Positions 1 to 11,700 of a DNA stretch of 64,000 nt are shown here, piece after piece. The stretch is from Saccharina japonica (lineage: Eukaryota; Sar; Phaeophyceae; Laminariales; Laminariaceae). The notes under the pieces are model-generated. The model was not told where the DNA came from, did no database searches, and saw only the letters and a program-made list of their open reading frames with translations. Location of the stretch: the NCBI GenBank assembly GCA_008828725.1, contig MEHQ01001453.1, positions 367,195 to 431,194 on the forward strand. Direction: 5' to 3'. The translations under genes and the position numbers were made by a program. How positions within the stretch are numbered: the stretch's first letter is position 1; each line of letters starts with the position of its first letter.

Positions 1-690
1 GTTCAAGGATGCTTAAGGAGCCCCTTCGGTCATGATGAAATACGAGTCTTCCATCGTTGAAAAATATATTTTTTTCGTTTTTTTTACAGCAGCAATACTA
101 TTTCTGGTATAATAACACCATATCAGTACTCCTTACGGAAAACGGCATAGCTCCAGTTCTAGTGCTCAGTATTTCGCCCATCGAGTATTTGCAATCAGCC
201 TAGACCATGGTCAACATTTGTGTCTCGGGAGATATATCGATCAGACGCCTTGGTCGTCACGAAAAGTGTCTCTAAAGAGGCACTTTTCCTTAAGGATTAG
301 TGCCTCTTTAGAGACACTTTTCGTGACGACCAAGGCGTCTGATCGATATGCCTCCCGAGACACAAATGTCGACCATGATCTAGGCTCTTTGCAAATACAC
401 TTTTCCGTAAGGATTAGTGCCTCTTTAGAGACAATTTTCGTGACGACCAAGGCGTCTGATCGATATGCCTCCCGAGACACAAACGTTGACCATGGTCTAG
501 GCTCTTTGCAAATACTCGATGGGCGAAATACTGAGCATTAGAACAGGGGCGATACCGTTTTTCGTAAGGAGTACTGATATGGTGTTATTATACCAGAAAT
601 AGTATTGCTGCTGTAAAAAAAACAAAAAATAAATATTTTTCAACGATGGAAGACTCGTGTTTCATGATGACCGAAGGGGCCCCTTAATAG
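1..690. repeat. Large foldback (inverted-repeat) element with a duplicated inner unit
   Basis: The two halves are reverse complements around a centre near 290. Positions 241-280 pair perfectly with 301-340, and the pairing continues outward to about 13 and 688. The right arm carries an extra ~115 bp direct repeat (about 284-398 and 401-514), so the arms are unequal. The outer ends share AAGGGGCCCC-like sequence. The left end may be cut by the window edge. The ORFs inside read through the repeat on both strands and are not credible genes. Confidence 0.85.
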
Positions 691-1524
691 ACAAACCTGC
701 AAAGGGATACTCTGTGTCTCAAAAAGCCTTATAACAGCACTACTGTATTGCAGTCACTACTTAATTTTGATCATCACACACAATAGACTGACTTTTCCAA
801 TACATCTCTCAACATGCATCCGTTTAGGTGACTGTTCGTCGTGCCGACTATTCCAATGGTGTCGTCCTGACAGGCAGTGCGCTAGGTCTGGTACCACTCG
901 CGAATCTCACATTTTTGGTCCAGGAACCATTCGTGCGAGGAGGGTGTCTCCCTACAAAGACTTCAGTTTACGGACACAGGGGTTTGCTGTCGTTCGGTAA
1001 AAACTGAATCGTCTTATAAAGTGTCAATTTCTCGAGTACGTACTGCTGCGGTGCCCTTCCTCAAAGCAAGTAAGTGCTGCGATAGGAAAGTAGCACGTTT
1101 TAGCTACACCATTCCTGACGGACGAGGTTCATCAACCCGATACAAGGCATGCCTTATACCGCTGAAAACCTAACATTGGTTTGCCTTGCAAGGCAGGTAT
1201 CTTAGCATTAGGTAGGTCATGGGTATTTGTCCATGGGATTGTACTATCCTTTTTTCCACCGAGGGTTAGTTTTTAGGCGAGAGGTGCACGATGAATTACC
1301 TGAGGTTCCTCGATTTAGGGGCTCTATACCTGCAGTAGTCTATACCTGCAGTAGTCTGAACACTGGTTTTGTTGGGAACTAGACGTGCTACCCGACGAAT
1401 AGTCGGGTATGGCCTATTCGTAGGTACGCAATGAAACATGCCGCAACACATGGTTGAACGTCCGACGGACTTTGGGGTTAAGCAGCACGATCATTCCGGA
1501 ATCATTTATGCAAAAGCGAGGTAC
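691..1524. other. Intergenic, no gene seen
   Basis: No ORF with recognisable content and no clear splice-bounded exon. A short direct duplication (CTATACCTGCAGTAGTCTG-like, about 1324-1358) is the only visible structure. It lies upstream of the protease gene and could include distal promoter sequence. Confidence 0.5.
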
Positions 1525-1782
1525 AGACGCATGCTACGATAGAGGTGCACCATCTTTTTGCCTTCTAAGGGTGGTTACTTGAAGAGCTCTATACCTCGTC
1601 CCAAAGTGATCATTAAGGGAGGAAACCAAAAGTTATATCCGATTGAAAATCCCGTGGCCGAAGCAAAAAATGATTCATATTACAACATAGTAATGACAAT
1701 CCGACGACTTTGGATTAAGGAGCTCGATCATTTCAGAAATATGTTCAGCCAAAATGTGTTATCTCTTTCGTAGCACGCGTCT
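1525..1782. mobile_element. MITE, main family, upstream of the protease gene
   Basis: Starts AGACGCATGCTACGATAGAGG and ends with the complementary TCGTAGCACGCGTCT, giving inverted termini about 258 bp apart. The interior has the family landmarks (AAGGGTGGTTACTTGAAGAGCTC near the left, TTAAGGAGCTCGATCATTCAG near the right). A second terminus-like fragment (ACCTCTATCGTAGCTCGCGT) follows at 1787-1807. The copy ends about 140 bp before the predicted start codon, so it may be part of the promoter region. Confidence 0.85.
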
Positions 1783-1923
1783 ACAGTACCTCTATCGTAG
1801 CTCGCGTCCTCGGAACATGCATGTACGCCCTTACGATTTTTTGTCCTTCCCGCTTCTCGAAACGGTTGGTCTTGGTCACCGGCAGGACTCCCCCCACCCC
1901 CCGCGAGAAACATCCGCGACACC

Positions 1924-2737
1924 ATGAAAACCCTCGCATTGGTTGCGTGGACTGCGTCTCTTCTTCTGCGCAACTTTGTGGGTGCCACCCCTTCCGCCTA
2001 TCTGACTGACTGGAGCCCCGCAAAGGTGTCTCATGACGGCACCACGTTCGAGATAGTCCGGTACCTTCACGGGAGGTCCAGCGTATCCTTCGAGGACGAC
2101 GACGATGTGACGTCCGAGTACGTCTACAACAAAGCGGGGTACGTGGCGACCTTCGAGGCCGGCAGCGAGGAGTACAAAGTCCTGTACGATGACGACGGAG
2201 ATGTGGAGGACGTGGAGCGCCGGGATGACCGTAGGGCACGAGCGCTGCGGCTTTCGAACGTGCTGGGTGGCCGCGTCAAGGACGTCCTCGAGGATATTGA
2301 GGTATTGGGCCGGCGTAAGGCGCTCTCGTGCGAGGACTGTAAGGACGGGTGGGACACCGTGTGTGGGGATGGGCTGGAGTCCTTGTGCGATCTGCAGGAT
2401 GAGTATGGGTCTGTGTTTGGGTCGTTCGGGGAGGAATCGGTGGACATCATGTGCAGCACCTTTGTGCGCGCGTGCCGTGATAACTCGGCTAGTGAGGCTT
2501 GTGAGGATCAGTGCGATAGCGATGACGGACAGGACGACGATGACAGCAGCAGCAGTGACGACGATGATAGCAGCGACGATGACAGCAGCGATGGTGAGCG
2601 CAGCGATGATGACAGCAGCGATGATGATAGCGACGATGACGATAGCGGCGATGATGCGAGCAGCGACGATGATGATAGCAGCGATGATGCGAGCAGCGAC
2701 GATGATGACAGCAGCGATGATGATGGTAGTGGTGACG
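1924..2737 (+). CDS. Protease exon 1: signal peptide, Cys-rich module, acidic Ser/Asp tract
   Basis: The ATG at 1924 sits in ACACCATGA and opens a hydrophobic leader (MKTLALVAWTASLLL) typical of a secretory signal. After about 110 residues comes a block with eight cysteines, then a run of D/S repeats written mainly as GATGATAGCAGC units. A strong donor (G|GTGAGT) at 2738 leaves phase 1, as exon 2 requires. A second copy of the same donor at 2825 is also phase 1 and would add 29 acidic residues. The open frame continues to 3207, but past about 2838 it becomes Met-rich, which argues that this part is intronic. Confidence 0.75.
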
Positions 2738-5700
2738 GTGAGTTTGATGGTGATGATGACGAGGAGGAGGAGGAGGAGGAGGATAATGATGGTGATGATG
2801 ATGACGATGATGATAGTGATGACAGTGAGTTTGATGAGATGATAATGATGATGATGATGGCCATGAGGATGAGGATGACGGTAATATTGATTATGATGAT
2901 GATGATGATGGTGGTAAGTTTGATGTCGATGGTGAGGATAACGAGGACAAGGATGATGATGAGGACCAAGTTGATGACGATTATGGTGATGATGGTGAGG
3001 GTAATGACGATGACAGTGGTGATGATGATGATGACGGCAATGGTCATCATGCTGGTGATAGTGATGATGATGACGATGAGTCGGAGGAGGCAGAGGAGGG
3101 AACACCCTATTTCTGTGTCGATGAGTCCTCTAGCGATCCGACACTTGCCTCGTGGCTTTAATAGTTCGACACGAGTCGACAACGAAACATTCGTCTGTTT
3201 CTCATAAGGCTTGAAACTCCAACTCCGTTGTGTGGACGCAGACGTCTGTAACATTTTGCGTCCTGTGATAGAGTTAACTTGACTAGCTTGTTATTCGAGG
3301 TGGAGTCGTGGTATGATGGATGTAGTGCCTGACGCGTACGTGACTGATAGGGATAGCTTCTAAAGGTTTTTGAGGCTCTTCATTAGAAGAGTTCTCTAGC
3401 TCACGTTGCGTTCTACGATAGAAGTACAGGTAGCGCATTTCTAGCTGAAATTGTTTCAGAAGGACGGGTATCCTTGGTCCAAAATCGTCGCAATTTCACT
3501 CTTGTCTCGCACTATGTTTCGTTTTATCCTTAAGGCCTTGGGACGCGATTGTCCATCGGGTAACACTTTTGTTTTTATCCAAAAACCAAACAAACGTTTT
3601 CGGGTGAGGTTTAGAGCTCCTCAAGTGACCTAACACCCTCAGAAAATGTCCTGCATGCAGGTGTACCTTTACCGTAGCATGCGTCGCACCCGAAAAGTAG
3701 CAAAACAAAAAGCAGCAAGGCAACCACTCCCAGGTACTACTGTACGCATTCCACGAATTATGCTGTGAATGCAATGAATGTCGATCCAACGACTATTGGC
3801 GTAGCTCGTCGGGTCAGAATCCCCTGGAGTCAGAAACGCTGTGGAAAACAAAATCCACATCTTTGGTGACGCCCGAAACCTGAACTGTACGAGGCTCCTC
3901 ACTTCAGATTCCAGCAGCCGTCGTCAAAACAAGGTGCTCCCCTAATCCCAAGCTACGATAGAGGTAGTCCCAGTGACATTTCTTGGGTGAAACGTTTTCT
4001 GAATGACCTACTGTAGTGAAGGCTCCTTAACCCAAACCCGTCCGACTTTCAGTCTTGTGTTTAAAAATATTTCAGGGCATAATTTAGTCATGAGGTTGTT
4101 CATCGGGTAGAAGTTTTCTTTTCCTCTGAATTGTGTTTTCGTTTTGGTGGGTTGTGGAGCTCCTCGAGTGATGAGCTCAGCAAAAAAAAGGTGCCCCTCT
4201 ACCGTAGCACGCGTCCCTAATCCCAATACCGAACATAGCCCGCTATCATAGGCATCCAACGAAAACACCTTGAGCGTTTACACATACACATCGGATCCGA
4301 CGGCAATGGGTGCGAATCTCCCCAGATATCTGAAAAGCTCGATCACTAAGGAATGTTTTGACAACAAGAAAGCAACCAATACCCGAAACGCGGCTCGGTG
4401 TGTCACCCAGCGTGCCTCCGTGAGCGCCGAGGCCAAGTGTCGCGAATCGTGGAACGCTGCTCGTTCTTAGCTTGTTCTTCATTTATCGCGCTTGGTTCCT
4501 TCGTGTTTCATCGGGGATTGATTGCTGGCGTACGGTGCTATTAGGGGATACCTCGAAGAACCGTCTTTATGTAAGATCGAGGTCTGCTCGTTTTTAACTC
4601 GCCCCTTGATGGCGTATAGCGGTGGGCGGCGTTAACGCTGGGTCGGTTTGTCGCCTCGCAGATCCGTGTGACCCGAATCCGTGCGAGAACAAAGGATCGT
4701 GCTCCCAGGACGATGGTGGGGGTCACGTCTGCTCGTGCAAATCTGGCTACGGCGGCATGGCCTGCGCAACCGATACATCAGGTGAACAAGTATAGGCCTC
4801 GGTTGTCGAGGTGCTATGAGAAAATTGTCTGATGCCACAGTAAAACACCTGCGTGGGTAAACAACTGCCAGATATGTAGCACGAGCTGGGGCGGGGGGGG
4901 GGGGGGTCTGCGTTATGAGTGGCAGTGTTGTTGTTGTATTAGTGGCGCCCTCTTTTCTAGCCGCACTTGTCCCTTTTTTTGTCTCGAGGGAACGCCCGCG
5001 CGTCGATGTTTCGTGCTATTCTGACCACGACGATCGGGAAGGGTTTGGCCACGTCATACGCACGGGCATGGATCACATCCTGGAGCACCTGAGCAATCAT
5101 CCCAGTTTTTAAAGTTGGGCCGAACAACTCCTTCCTGGAGTACCCCGGCAATCCTTAACGCCTTGCGTAGTACTGTTTAACACCAAACCCAACGCACACA
5201 CATGAAGTACAGTATATGGAGCACCCGACAAACCCCTTTCGTAGTACTCTTTAACACCAAACGCAACACACGCACATAAAGTACAGTATATGGAGCACCC
5301 AACAACCCCCCAGCCCCTCTCTCTTGCCTATTCCACGCCCAGGGCTCCCTTCTGTGGCACGTGTATCTCTTCCTATTCTCCCCTTTTCCGGGCCGCCCTC
5401 AATTCCTCTCTTCTGTCACACACTACTCCCACTGCTGGTATTCCAAGTGTACGGGTTGGAGCACCTGGTAAACCGTCTATTCCTCTCGTGCTGTTCCAAC
5501 ACCATAACGTTCTGGAGCACCTGAACGATCATCGTTCCCCTGTCGTACTGCTCCCCACCCCTCCCAATGCATGCCATCACGTCGACTCATCATGCTGAGA
5601 GAAGATCTGCACGACTTTTACATCGAAGTCGAGTTTCTCGGGGATGACTCGGACTGGACTAGTGACCGCAAAGAGGTTTTTAAAGATGCCGCCGACAGGT

Positions 5701-8700
5701 GAGTGCTGGCGAGAGGTGTGGTAAGGAGAGCCGCTCCAGGTTCTATTATTTCAACAGATCGGAGCAACTTCGCCGCGAGGGGCTACCCGAAAATATTTTC
5801 GTCCTGCGCGTATTTTAGTGTTTTGTTTGTTTCGCGATAGACACACCCCAAAGGAGTTGGTTGCTACCCTACGTTAACACAGCGAATCTTCAATCCCAAT
5901 TGCGAGGGGGCTATAGAGCCACCGGCGTGAGCGGCCCGTCCACGGCAAGTGCAAGGGGGTTAGCCACCCCTCTCGTAGCGTCAGAGGAAAAAAGCGGTCA
6001 GGTGCGACTCCCGTTTGATGGTCTAGACACAGTTCGCGACATATGTTTCCTCCTGATCTGCCATGATATGCGCGGCCTATCTTATTTTTTCTTCCCGGTG
6101 GCATCTGCATTTTCGTACATGGTGTTTGGTCGAGTGGGATTTGTATGATACACGGCTGTTGGAAAACGTGTGAAAAACTGCCAATGTATAGGGTCTATAT
6201 TATCTACCAGTAGGCCGTTATCCGTTTGATATCCACAGTACAGCCTCTGACAGCTGCGTGGTGGCAAACCAAGAAGGGTGTGGGGTCCAGTTATAAGTAT
6301 ATTAGCAAGTCTCGCGTCTTCAAACGTTACCTGGTGGTATCACCGACAAGACCTCTGAAATGAATGAGATATATAATAACCGCGGCCCAATGTCCCTGGC
6401 GGGAGGTATTCCAGGGAAATTTACGGTTTGGGTCACACCTTACGGGTCAGGTCGGGTCGGGTCGGGTAAGGGTGAATCGACCGAATCCCTGAGAGTTGAA
6501 AATACCTTGGCACCAAACACCAAACGACCTGACCCGACCCGACCCGATCCAACCAAGGTGCATGTCTCTACTGTACGACGCGTGTGAAATATTACAGTAT
6601 AGTGATCGCGCTGGATGCCATATACAAGTTTCAGGTTGAATATTCGTGTTGAAATGTTTGTGCACCTCAGATGCCAGCTGGTCTCGTACCGTGTTTATTG
6701 TGGTGTATACTATGGTTGGGATGCACTAATATGTTTCCGCTGTTCCGGACTTGAGGAGCTCGCTTCTCCGCTCAAAACCGAATTTCAGAAAAACAAAACA
6801 AAAATTAACACTTAAGGCCAACACGAAGAGCAATATGACCGTAGGCACATTACGAAAAATACGGAATGTTCAAACATAAAACGAGATTGGTCAGTTCCTC
6901 AGTGGATGATCGTGTTAAGTCAGAAACAAAATTGGCCCAAAAGGTTTCTCCCCTCGTCGTTGCACGCTTCTTGACGACATCGTCGCCGCCTTACTGATGG
7001 AACTCCCGGATGACGGTTCAGTTGGTATGCGTGGTTTTCCAAACAAGCGAAAAACACCATCGATCCGTGTACTCTTTGTTTCATGTGCACGTTCATATTT
7101 TACAGTATCAACACCAAATCGTTATCTGTGTGTGTGTACCGCCATATTAGTTCGTTGGTTAACCGGGATATTACCGCTGACGTGTGCATCGTACCCCAGT
7201 ACCATACATAGGAGCACGTCGAAAACTTCCACGCACAAGCAGTGCACCCTGTCTGGCTCTGCCACTGATGGAATGATGCGTTTGGTGGACCCCTTGTCTC
7301 TGCGAAATGAGGGGCAGAGGTGACGCCGAGCGACTCTGAACAACGGCCTCTACTCCGACACACTCGATCCCCCCGTTTGTAAACATTACAACACAGGTGG
7401 GAGGAGGTGGTAACAAACCCGCGATGCCCAGTAGGAACGAGCGATTCTCCGGGTCGCCTGCTTATCTCCGCCACCTTAGAGTACATTGACGGTCCCGACA
7501 AGATACTCGCCGAGGCAGGCGCCACTAGGGTGTTGACCGCGTGCCGGCTGACCAGCACAGCAGGCGTGATGCGATTTGACACTGCGGACGTGGAGCTGAT
7601 GGAAGATACGGATAATTTCGACGCCGTTGTCCTTCACGAGATGGGGCACGTCATTGGCGTTGGGTGAGTCGGAAAATAGAGAGAGGAAGATAGAGAGGCG
7701 TTTTTATGTTGTGTTTCTACGTTTCTACGGCAGAACTTTTGTATCTGTACTGGTCACTCAGAATTAGCTCTGACGTATGAGTACAGCAGGCACCGTGCCA
7801 CACAATGAGGCATTACGGTTTTTAGGCTGGCGTTAGGGTCTGGCACGAGCTACGGAATGCCGTGTGGAGTCTGGGAAACATTATCTAACGTATCCACGGC
7901 TTCCTACTGGTGTCTAGGGATGCATGTTCTTACGCGAGACGCAACATGTAACCGACTAAATATATTTATAGGAACGCCACCGATTACAACGCAGTACGAT
8001 GTCGCTTTCTTCCTCTCTTTTGTTGTTGAACTTCGTCCATTCCTCTAGCCGAATGTTACCGCGATGCTGGCTCCGGGCTCCTGGTGAGTTATGGTGTCGT
8101 GGGTGTAGTGCTGTAGATGATTCAGTTCCTTCTGGCGACATCATGATACCATCGTGCTCTATTTTAGGCGCATGCTACACGGTAGAGGTGCACCATGTTA
8201 CAGAGTTTTCTGAGGCTCCTCACTTCAGCTCTATACTACTAATATGCCACATGCCTTAGGAGGAACATATAAGTGCTACCCGATGAACGGTATCATGGCC
8301 TAAGTGAATACAATAAAACTGAACAACAGTGCCATCACAAGAACGAAAACCCGGCAACGTTTGGGCGCACGCACGAGCCCGATAATTCAGAGAACGTTTC
8401 GGCCAAAACGTTTTTGTACCTTTGTCGTCGCAAGCGTCAAACCCCCCCCCCCATTTTGAGGCATTTCTCCTCGTTTCTAAATGTGCCTTGGCAGCACTTT
8501 GTGGGGAGACTGCTCCACGTGCAAGGAGGACAGGGATCCCGAGTGGAAGTGTCCGTTGACCGTGGCCGCCTACAACGATCTTTTGGGCAACCCGGGTGGT
8601 ATCGAAGCCGACATCATTGAGGTCCAAGGCAGCATAGGTACGCTTTGAGCCTCGCATGCCTCTTAATGTCGCTTCGGCATTGGGTTTTATTGATACGACC

Positions 8701-11700
8701 TCGGGCTCATGCCAGCGCCTAGCACAGGCGGGCAGGGTCAGGGAGCCGGAGCGCTCCTCATGTAGACATAAACCACGTAGNGACACATGCCGTTTCACCT
8801 TCGCACCCTCGAAATCCAACACCAACACCATACGTACGGGACATATGCGCTCGTAGACTCATCTAACCCATACTACACCTGGAGACCAACTTCCCGTTTC
8901 GTGTTAGGGAGACAGCAGACAAAACGAGCGACCTCCTCAATCATTGTTAGTAAGCCCCCCGAGCGTTTTGAGCCGGTTACGCAAGGAATTTAAACTACTA
9001 CCTGGTAGAATACAGCAGCATGGAAGAGCGAAAATGTGTGTGTACGGCGTGTAGTTCCAGTACTATGAAAATCCATTGTAGATAGAACGCCATACCACCC
9101 ACCCATAATCCTAACGCTAACCGTAACCCTTGGCCGACCTGTATGGAACTTGTCCGGAATAAAACTAGCAAAACTTGTGAATAGTTTCAGACAAAACCTC
9201 GAATATAGTATTATGACCTGCACCTGGTACGTGTTTGGTGTTGGTTTTTCCATACTAAATACCATACACTTACTGTCGCGCTCCGCATGTTCTACTGACA
9301 GTTTCACTATTTCAAGGCCCGGAGGATCTTCACTGTGCATCCTGACGCCGTTGCCCTCTCCGAATCAGCGCGCTGGGCCTCGCTTGGCGTGGCACGCAGC
9401 TTCGCTATCATCTTCCTCCGAAGGGCTGCCAGCTGCAGCTGCTGCGGCAGCGGCTCGCCTGCGTTGCTCGTGCCTCGAGCAGCAAGCGGGTCCACCTGCG
9501 CCAGCTCACGTCTAGCCGAGGCGGCACGCTGTTGCCGCGGCCGCATCGGGTGGACTACTTCTTGCCGCCACTTGAGTTTCTGCTGAGCCGAGGATATCCA
9601 ACTATCCACCTGGTTGAGACGGGCCCTGTCCTTCGTGAGCACAGCAGTAACCCTTCCGGTCCGCGCAGCCCAAGCTCCTTCATAGTCCTCGATGCGCTCT
9701 ACCAGAACGAAGCGCTCGGCATACATCTCGTCCAAGCACCCCATCAGCTGCACCGTCTGCCACCTCTCCCTCTCCAAATGTAATTCCCGGAGCTCGAGAT
9801 AACTCTTGCCCTCCTCACTAGCTCTCCACCTAGCATTCTCCAATTCCGCGTCATTCATCTCAACGCGGAAAAACCCACCAATGCCTGATGCCCCAAGCAA
9901 GCCGAGATCACGTGTCAGTGACTCGCTATAGCGTATTGATACGACCTCGGGCTCATGCCAGCGCCTAGCACAGGCGGGCAGGGTCAGGGAGCTGGAGCGC
10001 TCCTCATGTAGACATAAACCACGTAGTTAAGTGTATATATATATTATCGTCGGACCTCGCAGGCCACCATCGAGGCGCAGTGAGCAAGCCAAGCAAGCAA
10101 GTCAGGGAAGTCACCAGCAAGCACGAGACCTCACAGATGGACAAAGCCTCATCAAGTATATGAACTCCCTAATATATGAAACCGTCATCATACCTGCTGT
10201 ATCGAGTACCAAGCACAATCAATAGGTTTTTGTCAGGGACTGCACGTGAAATCCTCCGGGGCCTTGAAATAAGTGAAACTGTCAGTAGAACATGCGGAGC
10301 GCGTAAGTAAGTGTATGGTATTTAATATGGAAAAACCAACACCAAACACGTACCAGGTGCAGGTCATAATACTATATTCGAGGTTTTGTCTGAAACTATT
10401 CACAAGTTTTGCTAGTTTTATTCCGGACAAGTTCCATACAGGTCGGCCAAGGGTTACGGTTAGCGTTAGGATTATGGGTGGGTGGTATGGCGTTCTATCT
10501 ACAATTGATTTTCATAGTACTGGAACTACACGCCGTACACACACATTTTCGCTCTTCCATGCTGCTGTATTCTACCAGGTAGTAGTTTAAATTCCTTGCG
10601 TAACCGGCTCAAAACGCTCGGGGGGCTTACTAACAATGATTGAGGAGGTCGCTCGTTTTGTCTGCTGTCTCCCTAACACGAAACGGGAAGTTGCTCTCCA
10701 GGTGTAGTATGGGTTAGATGAGTCTACGAGCGCATATGTCCCGTACGTATGGTGTTGGTGTTGGATTTCGAGGGTGCGAAGGTGAAACGGCATGTGTCGG
10801 CGCCCCTTGGACGGAGTGCTCCTAGTCGCACGCGCGCGTCTTGCGCTGTCTCCGACGGCAGTTTATATGCAAGCCGGTATTATGCCACAGCAGAGAGATG
10901 ATATAGACGCGGGTTTTCGCATTATTCCGAAACGTTTTGTGACTGGCGGGGCCGAAACGCCTCACACCACGAATTGTTGAATAAACAGGCACGCGTGCTA
11001 CGGTAGAGGTGCGCCTTACCAGGTATGTGTTATGATGCTGGAGTATATAGGAGCTCTGTATACGCCAACCCAAACACAATAAGTTTGGATGCTAAACAAA
11101 TCAAATGGCAACTCCCGATGACCAATTCCTTGGCGTAGGCATGCACAAAACTCATCTTGCAAACAAACGATGACCTTCCGATCAGTGTTTGGGTTACCAA
11201 GGAGCGCCCCCGCGACTTCAGGAAATAGTTTAACAAAACACATTCTAGTATACCCCCATCGTAGCACGCGTTAAATTTGTTTAATCCCCACCATTTTTAC
11301 GGTAGAGGTGCGCCCTACCAGGTATATTTTATGATGCTGGAGTATATAGGAGCTCTGTTTACGCCACCCAAACACAATAAGTTTGGATGATGAACAAATC
11401 AAATGGCAACTCCCGATGACCAATTCCATGGCGTAGGCAGACACAAAACTCATATTGCAAATGAAAGATGACCTTCCGATCAGTGTTTGGGTTAGCAAGG
11501 AGCGCCCCCGAGACTTCAGAAAACAGTTTAACAAAAACAAATCTAGTATATCCCCATCGTAGCACGCGTTAAATTTGTTAAATTCCCCAACTTTTTATTT
11601 TGCGTTGTTTTTCATTTGACATAGCCTACCTTGGACGTGGAAACAAAAAACGCATGCTTGCATGTGCGAATTATTGAAAACAATGGTTTGGCGTTGTATC

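Noticed and set aside
1876-3254. Long minus-strand ORFs of 409 and 248 codons, His-, Ile- and Ser-rich
   Set aside because: They are antisense readings of the GAT/AGC triplet tract of exon 1; the sense strand has a signal peptide and cysteine module.
7972-8030. NATDYNAV-like reading after a TATAG acceptor
   Set aside because: Looks family-like at first, but the better AAYNDL match is in exon 5 with correct phase; this piece leads to no good donor.
8041-8090. Possible small exon with TAG acceptor and GTGAGT donor (8049-8081)
   Set aside because: Exon 4 joins exon 5 directly to give the family GVG-TLW sequence, so an exon here would break the domain.
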